A DNA stretch of 64,000 bases from CAZABG01 sp964483465 (GTDB lineage: Bacteria; Chlamydiota; Chlamydiia; Chlamydiales; Parachlamydiaceae): positions 35,286 to 99,285 of the forward strand of contig CAZABG010000001.1 of the NCBI GenBank assembly GCA_964483465.1, in the 5' to 3' direction. Positions 25,410 through 33,631 of the stretch are shown piece after piece; position 1 is the first letter of the stretch; the number at the start of each line of letters is the position of its first letter. The translations under genes and the position numbers were made by a program. The notes beneath the pieces are model-generated. The model was not told where the DNA came from and did no database searches. It saw only the letters and a list, made by a program, of their open reading frames with translations.

Positions 25410-25430
25410 TTGAAGGATGTCACCTAATTC

Positions 25431-25994
25431 CTAAACAAGCATTTCAGGCTTAAAATATCGTTTATACTTGGCCGTAGTAGGACCCGCGATCATAAAGAGA
25501 CCTTCTCCCCGGTAATGGAGGGTTTTAGGGTATTTAGGCGACGTCGCGACATGAGCTTTGACAACTTCAAAGATAAAGAGGTTATACTTTTTGACAAGGG
25601 AGGAATCGACTAGTTTGCACTCAAAATTGGCATAGCATTCCTTAATGAGCGGCGCTTTTACTTTTTTGCCTTTTACGGCAGTGAGATTAAATTCGTCGAA
25701 TTTATCAACTTCGCTTCCTGTCGTATTTCCAATCTTTACAACTGTAGGAGCGATATCGACCGTCGGCAAATTGATGACACATTCTCGGCTTTTTAAAACA
25801 AGATGCTGACTGTAGTTTTCATCCCAAATATAGCAGCCGATTAAGGAAGGCTCAAATTCCATTACCATATGCCAACCCATCGTCATGATGTCCCTTTCGC
25901 CTTTATACGCGGAAGAAAGAAGAACTACGGGCCCAGGCTCAACAAAACGTCGCACATTTGACACCGGGAAGTCTCGTTTCTCATAACTTTTCAT
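25431..25994 (-). CDS. Flavin reductase-like (FMN-binding) protein
   Basis: This 187-residue protein has the flavin reductase-like split-barrel fold. RRFVEPGPVVLLSSAYKGER and DIMTMGWHMVMEFEPSLIGC form the FMN site, then ENYSQHLVLKSRECVINLP and KFDEFNLTAVKGKKVKAPLI follow. Relatives reduce free FMN with NAD(P)H for partner oxygenases. No partner enzyme is next to it. A GGGAA ribosome site precedes the ATG. Confidence 0.9.
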   Translation of the reverse strand: MKSYEKRDFPVSNVRRFVEPGPVVLLSSAYKGERDIMTMGWHMVMEFEPSLIGCYIWDENYSQHLVLKSRECVINLPTVDIAPTVVKIGNTTGSEVDKFDEFNLTAVKGKKVKAPLIKECYANFECKLVDSSLVKKYNLFIFEVVKAHVATSPKYPKTLHYRGEGLFMIAGPTTAKYKRYFKPEMLV

Positions 25995-26048
25995 ACATTC
26001 CCTTTCAGTGCAGACGGTGTTAATGCATATACCTGTAGAAAAAAAAAC

Positions 26049-26074
26049 GGGATGAATGGAGAACCATTCATCCC
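26049..26074 (-). terminator. Rho-independent terminator of the BON gene
   Basis: A perfect 11-bp stem (GGGATGAATGG with 26064-26074) and loop AGAA is followed on the minus strand by a T-tract read from 26047 downward. Confidence 0.93.
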
Positions 26075-26088
26075 AAAGAACGAATTAC

Positions 26089-26694
26089 TTATCTTACAAC
26101 AATTTTGTCGATGACTCTATTTACACCATTAAAGTTCTTAGCGGTAGACAAGATAAAGTCATGAGCTTCTTGATTAGCAACCGTACCTGATAAGGTTACG
26201 ACGCCATTGTTTGTTGCGATCTGTATATTTTGGATATCAGATGCAAACGTTTGGTTAGCAAGTATGGTATCACGAAGACCCGTAGATATTACTCTATCAG
26301 CTGGAGTTTCATTGATTAACTGTTCCTGTGTCGTCGTCGTTGTTGTTGTTGTTGCTGTTGGAGTTCCATACTGGTTGAATAAATAGAACGCGAGCAATAA
26401 AGGGATACCAAGGCCTAAGATCCATTTAAATACAGATAAGCTATCATCTTTTACTTCTTCACGAGCAGATATACGGCTTCCTTTTGGAGAAGTCGCATAA
26501 CGGTCAAAATTCAAGCTTCTGATTCTATCTTCAGCTTCTTCTCTTGAATAACCGTATTTTTGCTGCAATTTTGAAATCAATTGGTCATAACGGCCATTGA
26601 TCTGTCTAATATCTTCATCAGATAAATTATTAAAATTATCGCGAATTACATCTCGAACTTGAACCCATTGTGTTTCCACTACATCTCTATTCAT
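26089..26694 (-). CDS. BON-domain membrane protein
   Basis: This 201-residue protein starts with a soluble CsbD/DUF3300-like helical part (VRDVIRDNFNNLSDEDIRQI), followed by one transmembrane segment (FKWILGLGIPLLLAFYLFNQ) and a run of eight Thr. A C-terminal BON domain (IQIATNNGVVTLSGTVANQE, then VIDKIVVR) is typical of periplasmic phospholipid-associated stress proteins. The start at 26694 was chosen because AGGAGG lies immediately upstream; a start at 26745 lacks one. The Thr run comes from a GTT/GTC triplet repeat that could vary in length. Confidence 0.85.
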   Translation of the reverse strand: MNRDVVETQWVQVRDVIRDNFNNLSDEDIRQINGRYDQLISKLQQKYGYSREEAEDRIRSLNFDRYATSPKGSRISAREEVKDDSLSVFKWILGLGIPLLLAFYLFNQYGTPTATTTTTTTTQEQLINETPADRVISTGLRDTILANQTFASDIQNIQIATNNGVVTLSGTVANQEAHDFILSTAKNFNGVNRVIDKIVVR

Positions 26695-26933
26695 AAACCC
26701 TCCTAGTAAGGGCTTACTTGCCCTATTGATTTCAAAATAGTTCATTTAGAATAAGAATTAAATCAGTACTATTTTGATAACTAACTAGGTAATTAAGCCT
26801 TATGGAGGTGGACTATTAAAATAGTCTTTAACCCTTTAAGGATTAGTGTGGAGATTGAAATCACTTGTTTTTAATATCTTATTGAAATTTTGAACCTTTT
26901 TTCCCTATATTATTTAGCTATCCAGGAGGCCTT

Positions 26934-27659
26934 ATGCGCCCAATTCTTCTTATTTTAACCCTTATTACCACTCTCTTCGCGGACGATAATTTTATCGTAA
27001 GCGATGGCAACAAGATCCTGTTTGAGATGGGATCTAAGCTAGATTTTCAAACAACTCCAGCCTGCTCATTCAATATTGCCTTAAGTTTAATGGGCTTTGA
27101 ATCAGGCGCGCTGACAGATGTTAATAACCCTTCACGAGAATTTCAGGAGGGATATGATAATATCCTTGAATCATGGAGAGGCACTCACACCCCTCTCAGC
27201 TGGATGAAAAATTCTGTCGTTTGGTATTCGCGCATTACAGCAACGGAAATAGGACTTAACTCCGTTCAAAAATTCTTGAACGATTTTAACTATGGTAATA
27301 AAGACTTTTCAGGCGGACTTACAAAAGCATGGATAAGTTCCAGTTTAAAAATTTCACCGCGAGAGCAGCTCCGCTTTATCGAGAAAATCGTAAATCGCGA
27401 ACTGCCTTTATCCGAAAGAACCATTGAACTCACAAGAACGCTTCTTTTAAAGGATGAGGCGGATGGAATTAAGATCTATGGCAAGACCGGAATGGGTTCT
27501 TATTTCGAGAATGGAGAAAAAATACAGGTAGGCTGGCTAGTCGGCTGGGCAGAGAAAGGAGAAGAGATCTTCCCCTTTGCTTATAACATTCACGAACCCA
27601 AAATAAATGATCAACGCCTTCTAAGAGTGAAACAACTTTTAGAATTGAGCGGCATTTAA
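26934..27659 (+). CDS. Class D (OXA-type) beta-lactamase homologue lacking the SxxK motif
   Basis: This 241-residue protein has a signal peptide (MRPILLILTLITTLFADD). The fold is recognisable by NSVVWYSRITATEIG (SxV at 94-96), YGN at 120-122 and GKTGMGS (KTG at 184-186). At the catalytic position the usual STFK is replaced: TPACSFNIALSLMGFESG gives Cys44-Ser45-Phe46-Asn47. Both the nucleophilic Ser and the carboxylated Lys appear lost, so hydrolysis is doubtful. It could be a decayed enzyme or a penicillin-binding sensor. A hairpin with a T-tract follows. Confidence 0.85.
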   Translation: MRPILLILTLITTLFADDNFIVSDGNKILFEMGSKLDFQTTPACSFNIALSLMGFESGALTDVNNPSREFQEGYDNILESWRGTHTPLSWMKNSVVWYSRITATEIGLNSVQKFLNDFNYGNKDFSGGLTKAWISSSLKISPREQLRFIEKIVNRELPLSERTIELTRTLLLKDEADGIKIYGKTGMGSYFENGEKIQVGWLVGWAEKGEEIFPFAYNIHEPKINDQRLLRVKQLLELSGI

Positions 27660-27667
27660 TTCTTTAT

Positions 27668-27703
27668 AAACAGGAAAACGGCTTTCGAGATATTTTCCTG
27701 TTT
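27668..27703 (+). terminator. Terminator of the beta-lactamase-like gene
   Basis: AAACAGGAAAA (27668-27678) pairs with TTTTCCTGTTT (27693-27703) and is followed by T. Confidence 0.8.
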
Positions 27704-27777
27704 TCAGTGAAACGCTCAGTTAATAAGCTGAAGAATTTTTAGAAGATAATAATGTTAATACGATTTAATATTTTGGA

Positions 27778-28509
27778 ATGTTCTTAATCTTATTATTACT
27801 TTATTTCATTCCTATACACGCTTCATTCATACCTACCCACAAAGCCCTTGAACCTTTTTATGAGGAAAAAGAAGTTATTCTGATTGCAAGCATGGGAAGA
27901 TCGGCAAGTACAATGCTTACCGATATTATTACGGAAGCAAATCCTTCCAAAGTTGTATTAAAAACCCACATCCTTCCTCCAAGACCCGATTTTAAAGGGA
28001 AGATCCTCTTTATTTTTTCAAATCCCGATAAAGCGGCAGAATCGGCTTTACATGTCATGTTAAGAGATGAACTCTTTGGAAAACTCCATTTCATTCACAT
28101 GGAATCATCCAATATGTCGTGGTTTGATGAAATACAAGATACCCGTCTACAAACGCTCGAACATAATCTACTTGCGTACGATGCATTAGGAATTACAAAA
28201 CAAATGCGCGCCTGGCTGCAAGATACGCTTATCTGCCCGGTAGAAGAGGCCCAAATCCTTGCTGTAAAGTATGAAGATTTATGGAAGCCAAGAACCATTA
28301 AAGCCATAGAATTGTTTCTGGAAATCGATCATTTAGCATTTCCTCCCTATATTCCAAGAGGCTATACAGAACTTTATGAAAATGAGCTTGAATTTAGGAA
28401 TACCTACAATTTAGGAACATGGGAAGAACCTATCTATTCAGCCTATGATGAGGCAAGAATCATATGGGAGCAGGCGCTCCCCTTTAGATTCATGAAGATT
28501 TCAAATTAG
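27778..28509 (+). CDS. Sulfotransferase-like P-loop protein, exported
   Basis: This 243-residue protein begins with a signal peptide (MFLILLLLYFIPIHASF). The mature part resembles sulfotransferases: VILIASMGRSASTMLTDII is the 5'-phosphosulfate-binding loop, followed by VVLKTHILPPRP (K-T-H motif), FIFSNPDKAAESALHV and a late VKYEDLWKP. It would transfer sulfate from PAPS to an acceptor, but PAPS is cytoplasmic or host-derived, making export notable. It ends four bases into the convergent macro-domain gene. Confidence 0.7.
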   Translation: MFLILLLLYFIPIHASFIPTHKALEPFYEEKEVILIASMGRSASTMLTDIITEANPSKVVLKTHILPPRPDFKGKILFIFSNPDKAAESALHVMLRDELFGKLHFIHMESSNMSWFDEIQDTRLQTLEHNLLAYDALGITKQMRAWLQDTLICPVEEAQILAVKYEDLWKPRTIKAIELFLEIDHLAFPPYIPRGYTELYENELEFRNTYNLGTWEEPIYSAYDEARIIWEQALPFRFMKISN

Positions 28510-29453
28510 CCTTCATTTTTTAAAGCCTTTAAGTATGTTTTCGGCCCTTCATTATCCTGAAAATGGATGCTGATTGTTTTAAGAGTTGTGTCCGGATTTT
28601 TTAAGGCAAAATCAAATATCGCTTTTAAAGAGACTTCAGCCGCATCTTCTCTCGGATAGCCGAATATGCCTGTACTAATCGAGGGAAATGCGATACGGCT
28701 TAACTTTTTCGCGTCAGCAAGCACTAAGCTGTTGTAATAACAGGAATAAAGACGCGATCTGTTTTTTTCATTCGCTTTTCCTGAGGGGCCATTAACAACA
28801 ATCACCTGTTTTATGTCATATTTAGATGTTAGATCGCCGCTTGAAATAAGGGCTGCATGACCCGATGTATAATCACTATCATAAACCTCTTTCAAGATAC
28901 GATGCGATTTTTCATAAGATTTGCCGCCCTGCTTATGAATCGCCCCATCGATACCCCCGCCGCCGCTTAAATGGGAGTTTGCCGCATTGACAATGACCTC
29001 TGCGCCGCTTTTAAATAAATCTTGATTTCGAACACTGATCGAAAACCCCTCTCTTGTATCTAGTTTAAGATTAACCTGCCCCTCTTCAGATGTCGGGGTA
29101 AAAAGAGCTTTATACCTAGGATTCAAATTTTCTAAATAAGGGTGAACCGTACGAGAGACTTCGTTCTGAAACGGGCCGTTAACCACGTGAAAGGGATTAC
29201 GCTTTCTTAGCACATATTTTAAAGCTAATAAAGGAAGAAATCCTATTATAAAAGATGCCACCTTCAAGGCCGTATAAAGGGGCTTATCATCCATTAAGCA
29301 AACCCCTTTTGCACCCTTTAAATCATGCGCTTTAAGAACACGCGCTTTCATTCCTCCAAGAAAGAAATAGCTATCGACTTTTTCAAGCAGATAGGTTTCC
29401 CATGAAGTATGTTTTGTGTAGATTACAGGCGTCCAAAAATCTAATTTATTCAT
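28506..29453 (-). CDS. Macro-domain protein with N-terminal membrane segment
   Basis: This 315-residue protein has a macro domain at about residues 130-312: EVIVNAANSHLSGGGGIDGA with the ADP-ribose-binding Asn and glycine loop, AIHKQGGKSY, and AFPSISTGIFGYPREDAAEV. Macro domains bind or hydrolyse ADP-ribose and O-acetyl-ADP-ribose; the intact Asn/Gly/Asp set suggests activity. Residues 83-105 (TALKVASFIIGFLPLLALKY) form a membrane segment. It is the last gene of a four-gene minus-strand run, five bases after its neighbour, and could reverse host ADP-ribosylation if delivered; that is inference. Confidence 0.88.
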   Translation of the reverse strand: MNKLDFWTPVIYTKHTSWETYLLEKVDSYFFLGGMKARVLKAHDLKGAKGVCLMDDKPLYTALKVASFIIGFLPLLALKYVLRKRNPFHVVNGPFQNEVSRTVHPYLENLNPRYKALFTPTSEEGQVNLKLDTREGFSISVRNQDLFKSGAEVIVNAANSHLSGGGGIDGAIHKQGGKSYEKSHRILKEVYDSDYTSGHAALISSGDLTSKYDIKQVIVVNGPSGKANEKNRSRLYSCYYNSLVLADAKKLSRIAFPSISTGIFGYPREDAAEVSLKAIFDFALKNPDTTLKTISIHFQDNEGPKTYLKALKNEG

Positions 29454-29458
29454 AATGG

Positions 29459-30373
29459 TTATGTGGGTTGGGTATCTGGCGTTCGTGAAAATTTAGCAGG
29501 ATTTAAATCTTTTTGTGTCCAGTTCGCGTGCCTTTGATCGCCATTCCATTGATCTCTAAGTTCTTCCTCAGAAACGTACATGCGTACGCGATCGCAATAA
29601 GAGTTGTAGAGTGAATTCCATCTATTTTGGATTGTATCTGATTGATAAAAAGGTAAAGCTTCTTCTTTAGAAATTTCATCATTTGAAAAACCTAAATAGG
29701 ATCTGCTTGTACGAGGATCAATCTTTGAAACGATACCGCCTCGTATCCAATGATACATATTGGTACAATAATAAAATGATCTATACATGTAGGCGTCTTG
29801 CCTTGCTAAAGACTTTGAAAATTTTTGCTCTTCTTTTGGCATCGCTGATGTAAATGCAGGCAAATCCTCGAGCGTTAAAACACTTATGGCATATGCTAAT
29901 CTCATGCAATCATCGGCCGCCTTCAAAACTTCTTCATTATTCCATGGTTGATCCGATTGGATCTTCATTTTATTCTCAAAATTTTTAAAATAGATTTCCC
30001 AATAAATTTCCATGAGCTTGAGAAGTTGATTGTTCTTAGGATTATGCCTAAAATTAAATGTCGATTTAACATCAGCATGCTCTTTTAACTTCTCACTTGC
30101 GAAATCAAGCGATTCTTGCTCAAGGCTTGAATAGGGAGCGATATTTTTACTCTTCTTCAATTTATCAAGCGAAGGTTCAATCACACCAAAATTCGGCAGA
30201 ATATAAGAGAGAATTCCTTCAGGAAAACAGCAATCAATTGCATTATAAATGGCGAGAGGTATACCCAATGTAAAGACATGAAACGCAATTATCGCAACTC
30301 TATGCGTTAATGAGAGACTGTCTTTGAAAGGATTTTCAAAGAAATTAAATGAATTTACAGCGTTTACTGTAAT
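29459..30373 (-). CDS. Hypothetical effector-like protein A (paralogue of 30364-31308), unusual start
   Basis: This family is not recognised. The protein is paralogous over its full length to the upstream gene: FHVFTLGIPLAIYNAIDCCF matches FHVFTLGIPYALYHFVDNRL, and the late RWNSLYNSYCDRVRMYVSEE matches RWNKLYNDFCNRLRMYVSEE. A membrane-type stretch lies near the N-terminus. Homology continues upstream of the first usual start (TTG at 30268) to about 30373 without a stop, but no ATG, GTG or TTG occurs there. An ATT at 30373 lies six bases after GGA. The start is therefore uncertain. It lies in the minus-strand effector run. Confidence 0.7.
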   Translation of the reverse strand: MTVNAVNSFNFFENPFKDSLSLTHRVAIIAFHVFTLGIPLAIYNAIDCCFPEGILSYILPNFGVIEPSLDKLKKSKNIAPYSSLEQESLDFASEKLKEHADVKSTFNFRHNPKNNQLLKLMEIYWEIYFKNFENKMKIQSDQPWNNEEVLKAADDCMRLAYAISVLTLEDLPAFTSAMPKEEQKFSKSLARQDAYMYRSFYYCTNMYHWIRGGIVSKIDPRTSRSYLGFSNDEISKEEALPFYQSDTIQNRWNSLYNSYCDRVRMYVSEEELRDQWNGDQRHANWTQKDLNPAKFSRTPDTQPT

Positions 30374-31308
30374 ATATTTCCTTTAGTTTTATCTAATTTT
30401 GCCGCAAGAAAAATGCGATCATACTTCTTTGGATCTTGACTCACGTCTTCTTCAGATACATACATTCGAAGCCTATTGCAAAAGTCGTTATAGAGTTTAT
30501 TCCATCGATTTTGAAGGGCGTTTGTTTCGTAGAACAAATCCTTATTAACGAGCTCATCCTCTTCAGGATAGCGGCCTCTAAGCTTATCTCCGGACTGAAA
30601 TCGTTCAAATCGACATTCATTTTTTGCCGCAAAATAGGCGTTTATGCCGAAACCGATCGTTATGAAGGGATATGCGTCCTGCCTCACTAATGTTCTAAAT
30701 AGAGATCGCTCTTTTAGAGGAACTTTTTCATTAACTCGGCTTAAATCCTCTAGCGTCAAGATAGCGATCGCAAAAGAAATCTTTAAATATTCGTCATACC
30801 CTCTGAGATATCTCGAGTTGCTCCATGGATCTTTTGATTTTTGAAATTCAACGAGCAGCTTCTTTTCATATATTCTTCTGATAGCTGTATAAGCAGATAT
30901 TTTAGGGTTTTGCGGAAGACGATCGTCAAAATGATCTCTATAGTCATCGCCTTCACTTTCATAAAAGCTTTCTAAGAATCCTAATTGCTTAAATTCGGGA
31001 TACGATTCCAATTTTTTATCGGCAAAATTCAAGGCTTCCCATTCAACAAACGTATAAGGCCTGACTTGCCCTTTTACTAAAGGCATTTTCTTCGATTCTA
31101 GACCATTCAAAGCAATTTCTTTCAGGTTCGAAACAATCTCTTCAACTTTAGGAAGGCGGTTATCGACGAAATGGTATAGCGCGTAGGGAATACCAAGCGT
31201 AAATACATGAAAAGCAACGAAAGCGGTTTTTTTTACTAAAGATGAATCAATCTCGTCAAACGGATTTAAAAATAAGTGCTTTAATTCCCCTCTTATTCCA
31301 TTAATCAT
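30364..31308 (-). CDS. Hypothetical effector-like protein B
   Basis: This 314-residue protein is of unknown family, paralogous to the next gene downstream. An N-terminal hydrophobic part (AFVAFHVFTLGIPYALYHFV) is followed by an all-helical, charged region ending RMYVSEEDVSQDPKKYD. Start ATG 31308 forms a four-base ATGA overlap with the stop of the YopJ-like fragment; a GTG at 31317 is the alternative. The coupling places it in one transcript with a probable host acyltransferase and a macro-domain protein. Confidence 0.65.
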   Translation of the reverse strand: MINGIRGELKHLFLNPFDEIDSSLVKKTAFVAFHVFTLGIPYALYHFVDNRLPKVEEIVSNLKEIALNGLESKKMPLVKGQVRPYTFVEWEALNFADKKLESYPEFKQLGFLESFYESEGDDYRDHFDDRLPQNPKISAYTAIRRIYEKKLLVEFQKSKDPWSNSRYLRGYDEYLKISFAIAILTLEDLSRVNEKVPLKERSLFRTLVRQDAYPFITIGFGINAYFAAKNECRFERFQSGDKLRGRYPEEDELVNKDLFYETNALQNRWNKLYNDFCNRLRMYVSEEDVSQDPKKYDRIFLAAKLDKTKGNILQ

Positions 31309-31841
31309 AATAAACACCTATTGGCTATCTGATCGATTTCACTTTCAGGGATTGTTTCAAGGGATTGAACGAGAAATTTCATATAGCTGAAGAACTTTTT
31401 CGTTATGTAGTGGTTTTGCGGCTTTCCATCGACAATCACGGTGTGTGTTTCTAGATACTCTTTTAGAGGCTTCTTTCTGCCTATTAGAGGTGTTTTAAAA
31501 TCGACCCCTGCTTTTTCATAGCTTTTAAGCGCGGAAATCGATTGCGTTCCTACTAAAACCTCAGGCGGCAAGAGATCGATCACATTAATTTTGTACTCGC
31601 TATCAATTACGATTTCTTCAGACACATGTAATTTTTCAAAGAAGTTTGGATCTCGCTGGAAGGCGAGTGCGTCTTGCAGAGCAAATATAGCGCATCCGCC
31701 GTGAAGTTCTCGTCGAACGGCGGAATCAAAAAACTTTGCAGGAATTTTATTATTCTTGCAGGCTCTATAAACCTGCCTAAAAATCATTTCTTTTGAATTA
31801 TAGGGTGAATAGTCACCTACCCTTTCGAGTCCGGATAAAAT
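31305..31841 (-). CDS. YopJ-family acyltransferase, C-terminal part, cut by assembly gap
   Basis: The frame is open from the N gap down to TGA 31305-31307. The first ATG is at 31787, but 18 further codons upstream (GLERVGDYSPYNSKEM) read into the gap. VRRELHGGCAIFALQDALAF carries the expected catalytic Cys of YopJ/C55 proteins, usually written Q-x-x-x-x-x-C-x-I-F-x-L, followed by FFEKLHVSEEIV. With the N-terminal part at 31871-32545 it would complete the His-acidic-Cys triad. YopJ proteins acetylate Ser, Thr or Lys of host kinases. Confidence 0.65.
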   Translation of the reverse strand: MLSGLERVGDYSPYNSKEMIFRQVYRACKNNKIPAKFFDSAVRRELHGGCAIFALQDALAFQRDPNFFEKLHVSEEIVIDSEYKINVIDLLPPEVLVGTQSISALKSYEKAGVDFKTPLIGRKKPLKEYLETHTVIVDGKPQNHYITKKFFSYMKFLVQSLETIPESEIDQIANRCLL

Positions 31842-31851
31842 NNNNNNNNNN
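31842..31851. other. Assembly gap (10 N)
   Basis: Ten undetermined bases separate the two halves of the YopJ-like gene. The true gap length is unknown, and bases next to it may be unreliable. Confidence 0.99.
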
Positions 31852-31870
31852 GCTCGAATGGAAATATTTA

Positions 31871-32545
31871 TTACCTTTGAACTTGATTAATCTCTTTATT
31901 ATGGTTTTCAGGCATAGGATCAAGAACCGCAATCGTTATATTTCCTGCCCTCTTTTCAATAAGAATGGAGGCTTTGTGCTGAGGATACTGCGGATAATCA
32001 TTTGAGAGGCCGACAATTAGCGCCACCTTTTGATCGGATGGATTTTTATGGATTTCTTCGATTTTTGCGTGAATAGCCGTCAAATCCCGACAAACAAAAA
32101 TCCCTTGAACATTCTTTTTAGCTTCCAAATAGGAAGCCATAAACGCAACGCCCTTCATCCAAAAACTAAATTCGGCCGGAACATTAAGTACAGGTCCAAA
32201 GTGAGGATCGGTCTTATCAACTGAACTTCTTCGATAGGCTTTTTTGAGTTGGCTTGCGGTCTTGACCGCATATCTTGAATCGGCGAGTGCTTTCCAATTT
32301 TGTTTAAAAGCTTTGTATTCAATCGATTCGGTGACATTTGTCCACCATTTCGATTTTAGATCGATCGTTTTTTTCGGAGGGTTATTTAACGTTTTAATCG
32401 CAACGTTATCAACTTTTTCAACAAGGCCGCATTTGATTAATACCCAAAGAATAGCTCGATAGCCTAAAAAGCCGATGATAGCAGTCCCAAGTGTTGCAGC
32501 TGTCAAATAGGGATGTTCTTTAACGAATTCAGAAACCTTAAACAT
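31871..32545 (-). CDS. YopJ-family acyltransferase, N-terminal part
   Basis: This 224-residue fragment has an N-terminal membrane segment (LTAATLGTAIIGFLGYRAIL). A later block, ALIVGLSNDYPQYPQHKASI followed by LIEKRAGNITIAVLDPMPEN, matches the catalytic His and following acidic residue of YopJ/C55 effectors. The stop at 31871-31873 lies only 20 bases before the assembly gap. Another frame stays open there (NKYFHSS), so a one-base error or mutation could split a single gene. Alternatively it is a genuine disruption. The membrane anchor is unusual for this family. Confidence 0.6.
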   Translation of the reverse strand: MFKVSEFVKEHPYLTAATLGTAIIGFLGYRAILWVLIKCGLVEKVDNVAIKTLNNPPKKTIDLKSKWWTNVTESIEYKAFKQNWKALADSRYAVKTASQLKKAYRRSSVDKTDPHFGPVLNVPAEFSFWMKGVAFMASYLEAKKNVQGIFVCRDLTAIHAKIEEIHKNPSDQKVALIVGLSNDYPQYPQHKASILIEKRAGNITIAVLDPMPENHNKEINQVQR

Positions 32546-32621
32546 TCCTTATATTATACACTATCTGCTCAAGCTAAATGGGAAATCTTAATACAATCTT
32601 AACCGGGAACAGCTAATTATA

Positions 32622-32776
32622 CCAATTATCAAAAATAACTTTTAGTTTGGCAAGGAAGCTGCACAAATTTTTTGTCTAGAGCGAGTGACCATTACCAATG
32701 GGCAAGGCATGAGTGAAGACGAAAAATTTGTTGCAGAGCTGACGTAGCGAGAGTGAAAGTTATTTTTGATAATTGG
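32622..32776. repeat. 155-bp palindromic MITE-like element with TA flanks
   Basis: The 21-bp terminal arms, CCAATTATCAAAAATAACTTT at 32622-32642 and 32756-32776, are perfect inverted copies with TA on each outer side. The inner arms are also partly complementary, with a centre near 32690-32702. There is no coding capacity. The TA flanks suggest mobilisation by an IS630/Tc1-type transposase. Confidence 0.75.
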
Positions 32777-32778
32777 TA

Positions 32779-33588
32779 TTAAGTGAAATAAGGGGCTAAA
32801 TACGGCTTTTTTATAAATTTATTATGCCAATCAACTGAATCCTGAGTGCTCTTAAACCATTTTTTATCATCAATTGGAAAAAGGGTTATTCCAAAGAAAA
32901 GTCCGGTTGGAATCGTACATAATGTCCCATAAAGGACCCATTTTTTAGCGTCTTCAATTTTAATGATATTTTTTAGGCATTTAAACTCGTAGATATCTTT
33001 TAAAATAGCAGAATTGGCTTTTAACGCTTCTTTTTGATTTATAGTGGATGCAAGCCGGATACGGAGTTTCTCAATATGATTAAGTGTAACCTTATCTTTA
33101 TCACTATCGTCGCATTCAAGAAAATCTTTTTTCAAGAAATCATCCCAGGAAAAATCGTTCCAATAGCTATCTGGAATATCTCTTGATAAATAGTCATACA
33201 TATTTTTTCTTTGAGGAACCCCGATATCAAGTTTGGCGGAATCCCAAAGGTGGCGAGAAAGCGTTTTTTTAATTTCCGCTTTCAGCTTATCAATTCTTAT
33301 CTCGCAGTGTTTTATTCTTAATTTCGCCTGTTCGTTAAGTTCTGATTCATCGGAATGAAGGGCTCGTTTGAGCATCCTTGCCGCCATATCCCTTTTTTGG
33401 TAGGATTTGGCCCACCGAGACGTAGAATTTATCAAAATCAATACGCCCACGATGCTAATAACGGGGGCTGCAATTACCGATATCAAACCAATCAAAGTCG
33501 CTTTAGCTGATCCTGAACGAGGACCGTCTTCTTTATAGGTCAATTCCCACGTTTTTTTAACAGAAACTAAAGAATGTATTTTATTCAT
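32779..33588 (-). CDS. Hypothetical membrane protein with two hydrophobic segments
   Basis: This 269-residue protein is of unknown family. Hydrophobic segments lie at about residues 29-54 (LIGLISVIAAPVISIVGVLI) and 218-240 (LYGTLCTIPTGLFFGITLF), separated by a charged helical region containing KLRIKHCEIRIDKLKAEIKK, likely a coiled coil. It has no signal peptide. The layout could suit a membrane-inserted effector, but nothing specific is recognised. The stop is two bases past the MITE-like element. Confidence 0.6.
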   Translation of the reverse strand: MNKIHSLVSVKKTWELTYKEDGPRSGSAKATLIGLISVIAAPVISIVGVLILINSTSRWAKSYQKRDMAARMLKRALHSDESELNEQAKLRIKHCEIRIDKLKAEIKKTLSRHLWDSAKLDIGVPQRKNMYDYLSRDIPDSYWNDFSWDDFLKKDFLECDDSDKDKVTLNHIEKLRIRLASTINQKEALKANSAILKDIYEFKCLKNIIKIEDAKKWVLYGTLCTIPTGLFFGITLFPIDDKKWFKSTQDSVDWHNKFIKKPYLAPYFT

Positions 33589-33631
33589 ACGTCCAAAAAT
33601 TTAAATTCAAATTATAACAAACCACTATTAT

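Noticed and set aside
26320..26360. GTT/GTC triplet run as a possible CRISPR or regulatory repeat
   Set aside because: It encodes the Thr run of the BON protein; there is no spacer structure.
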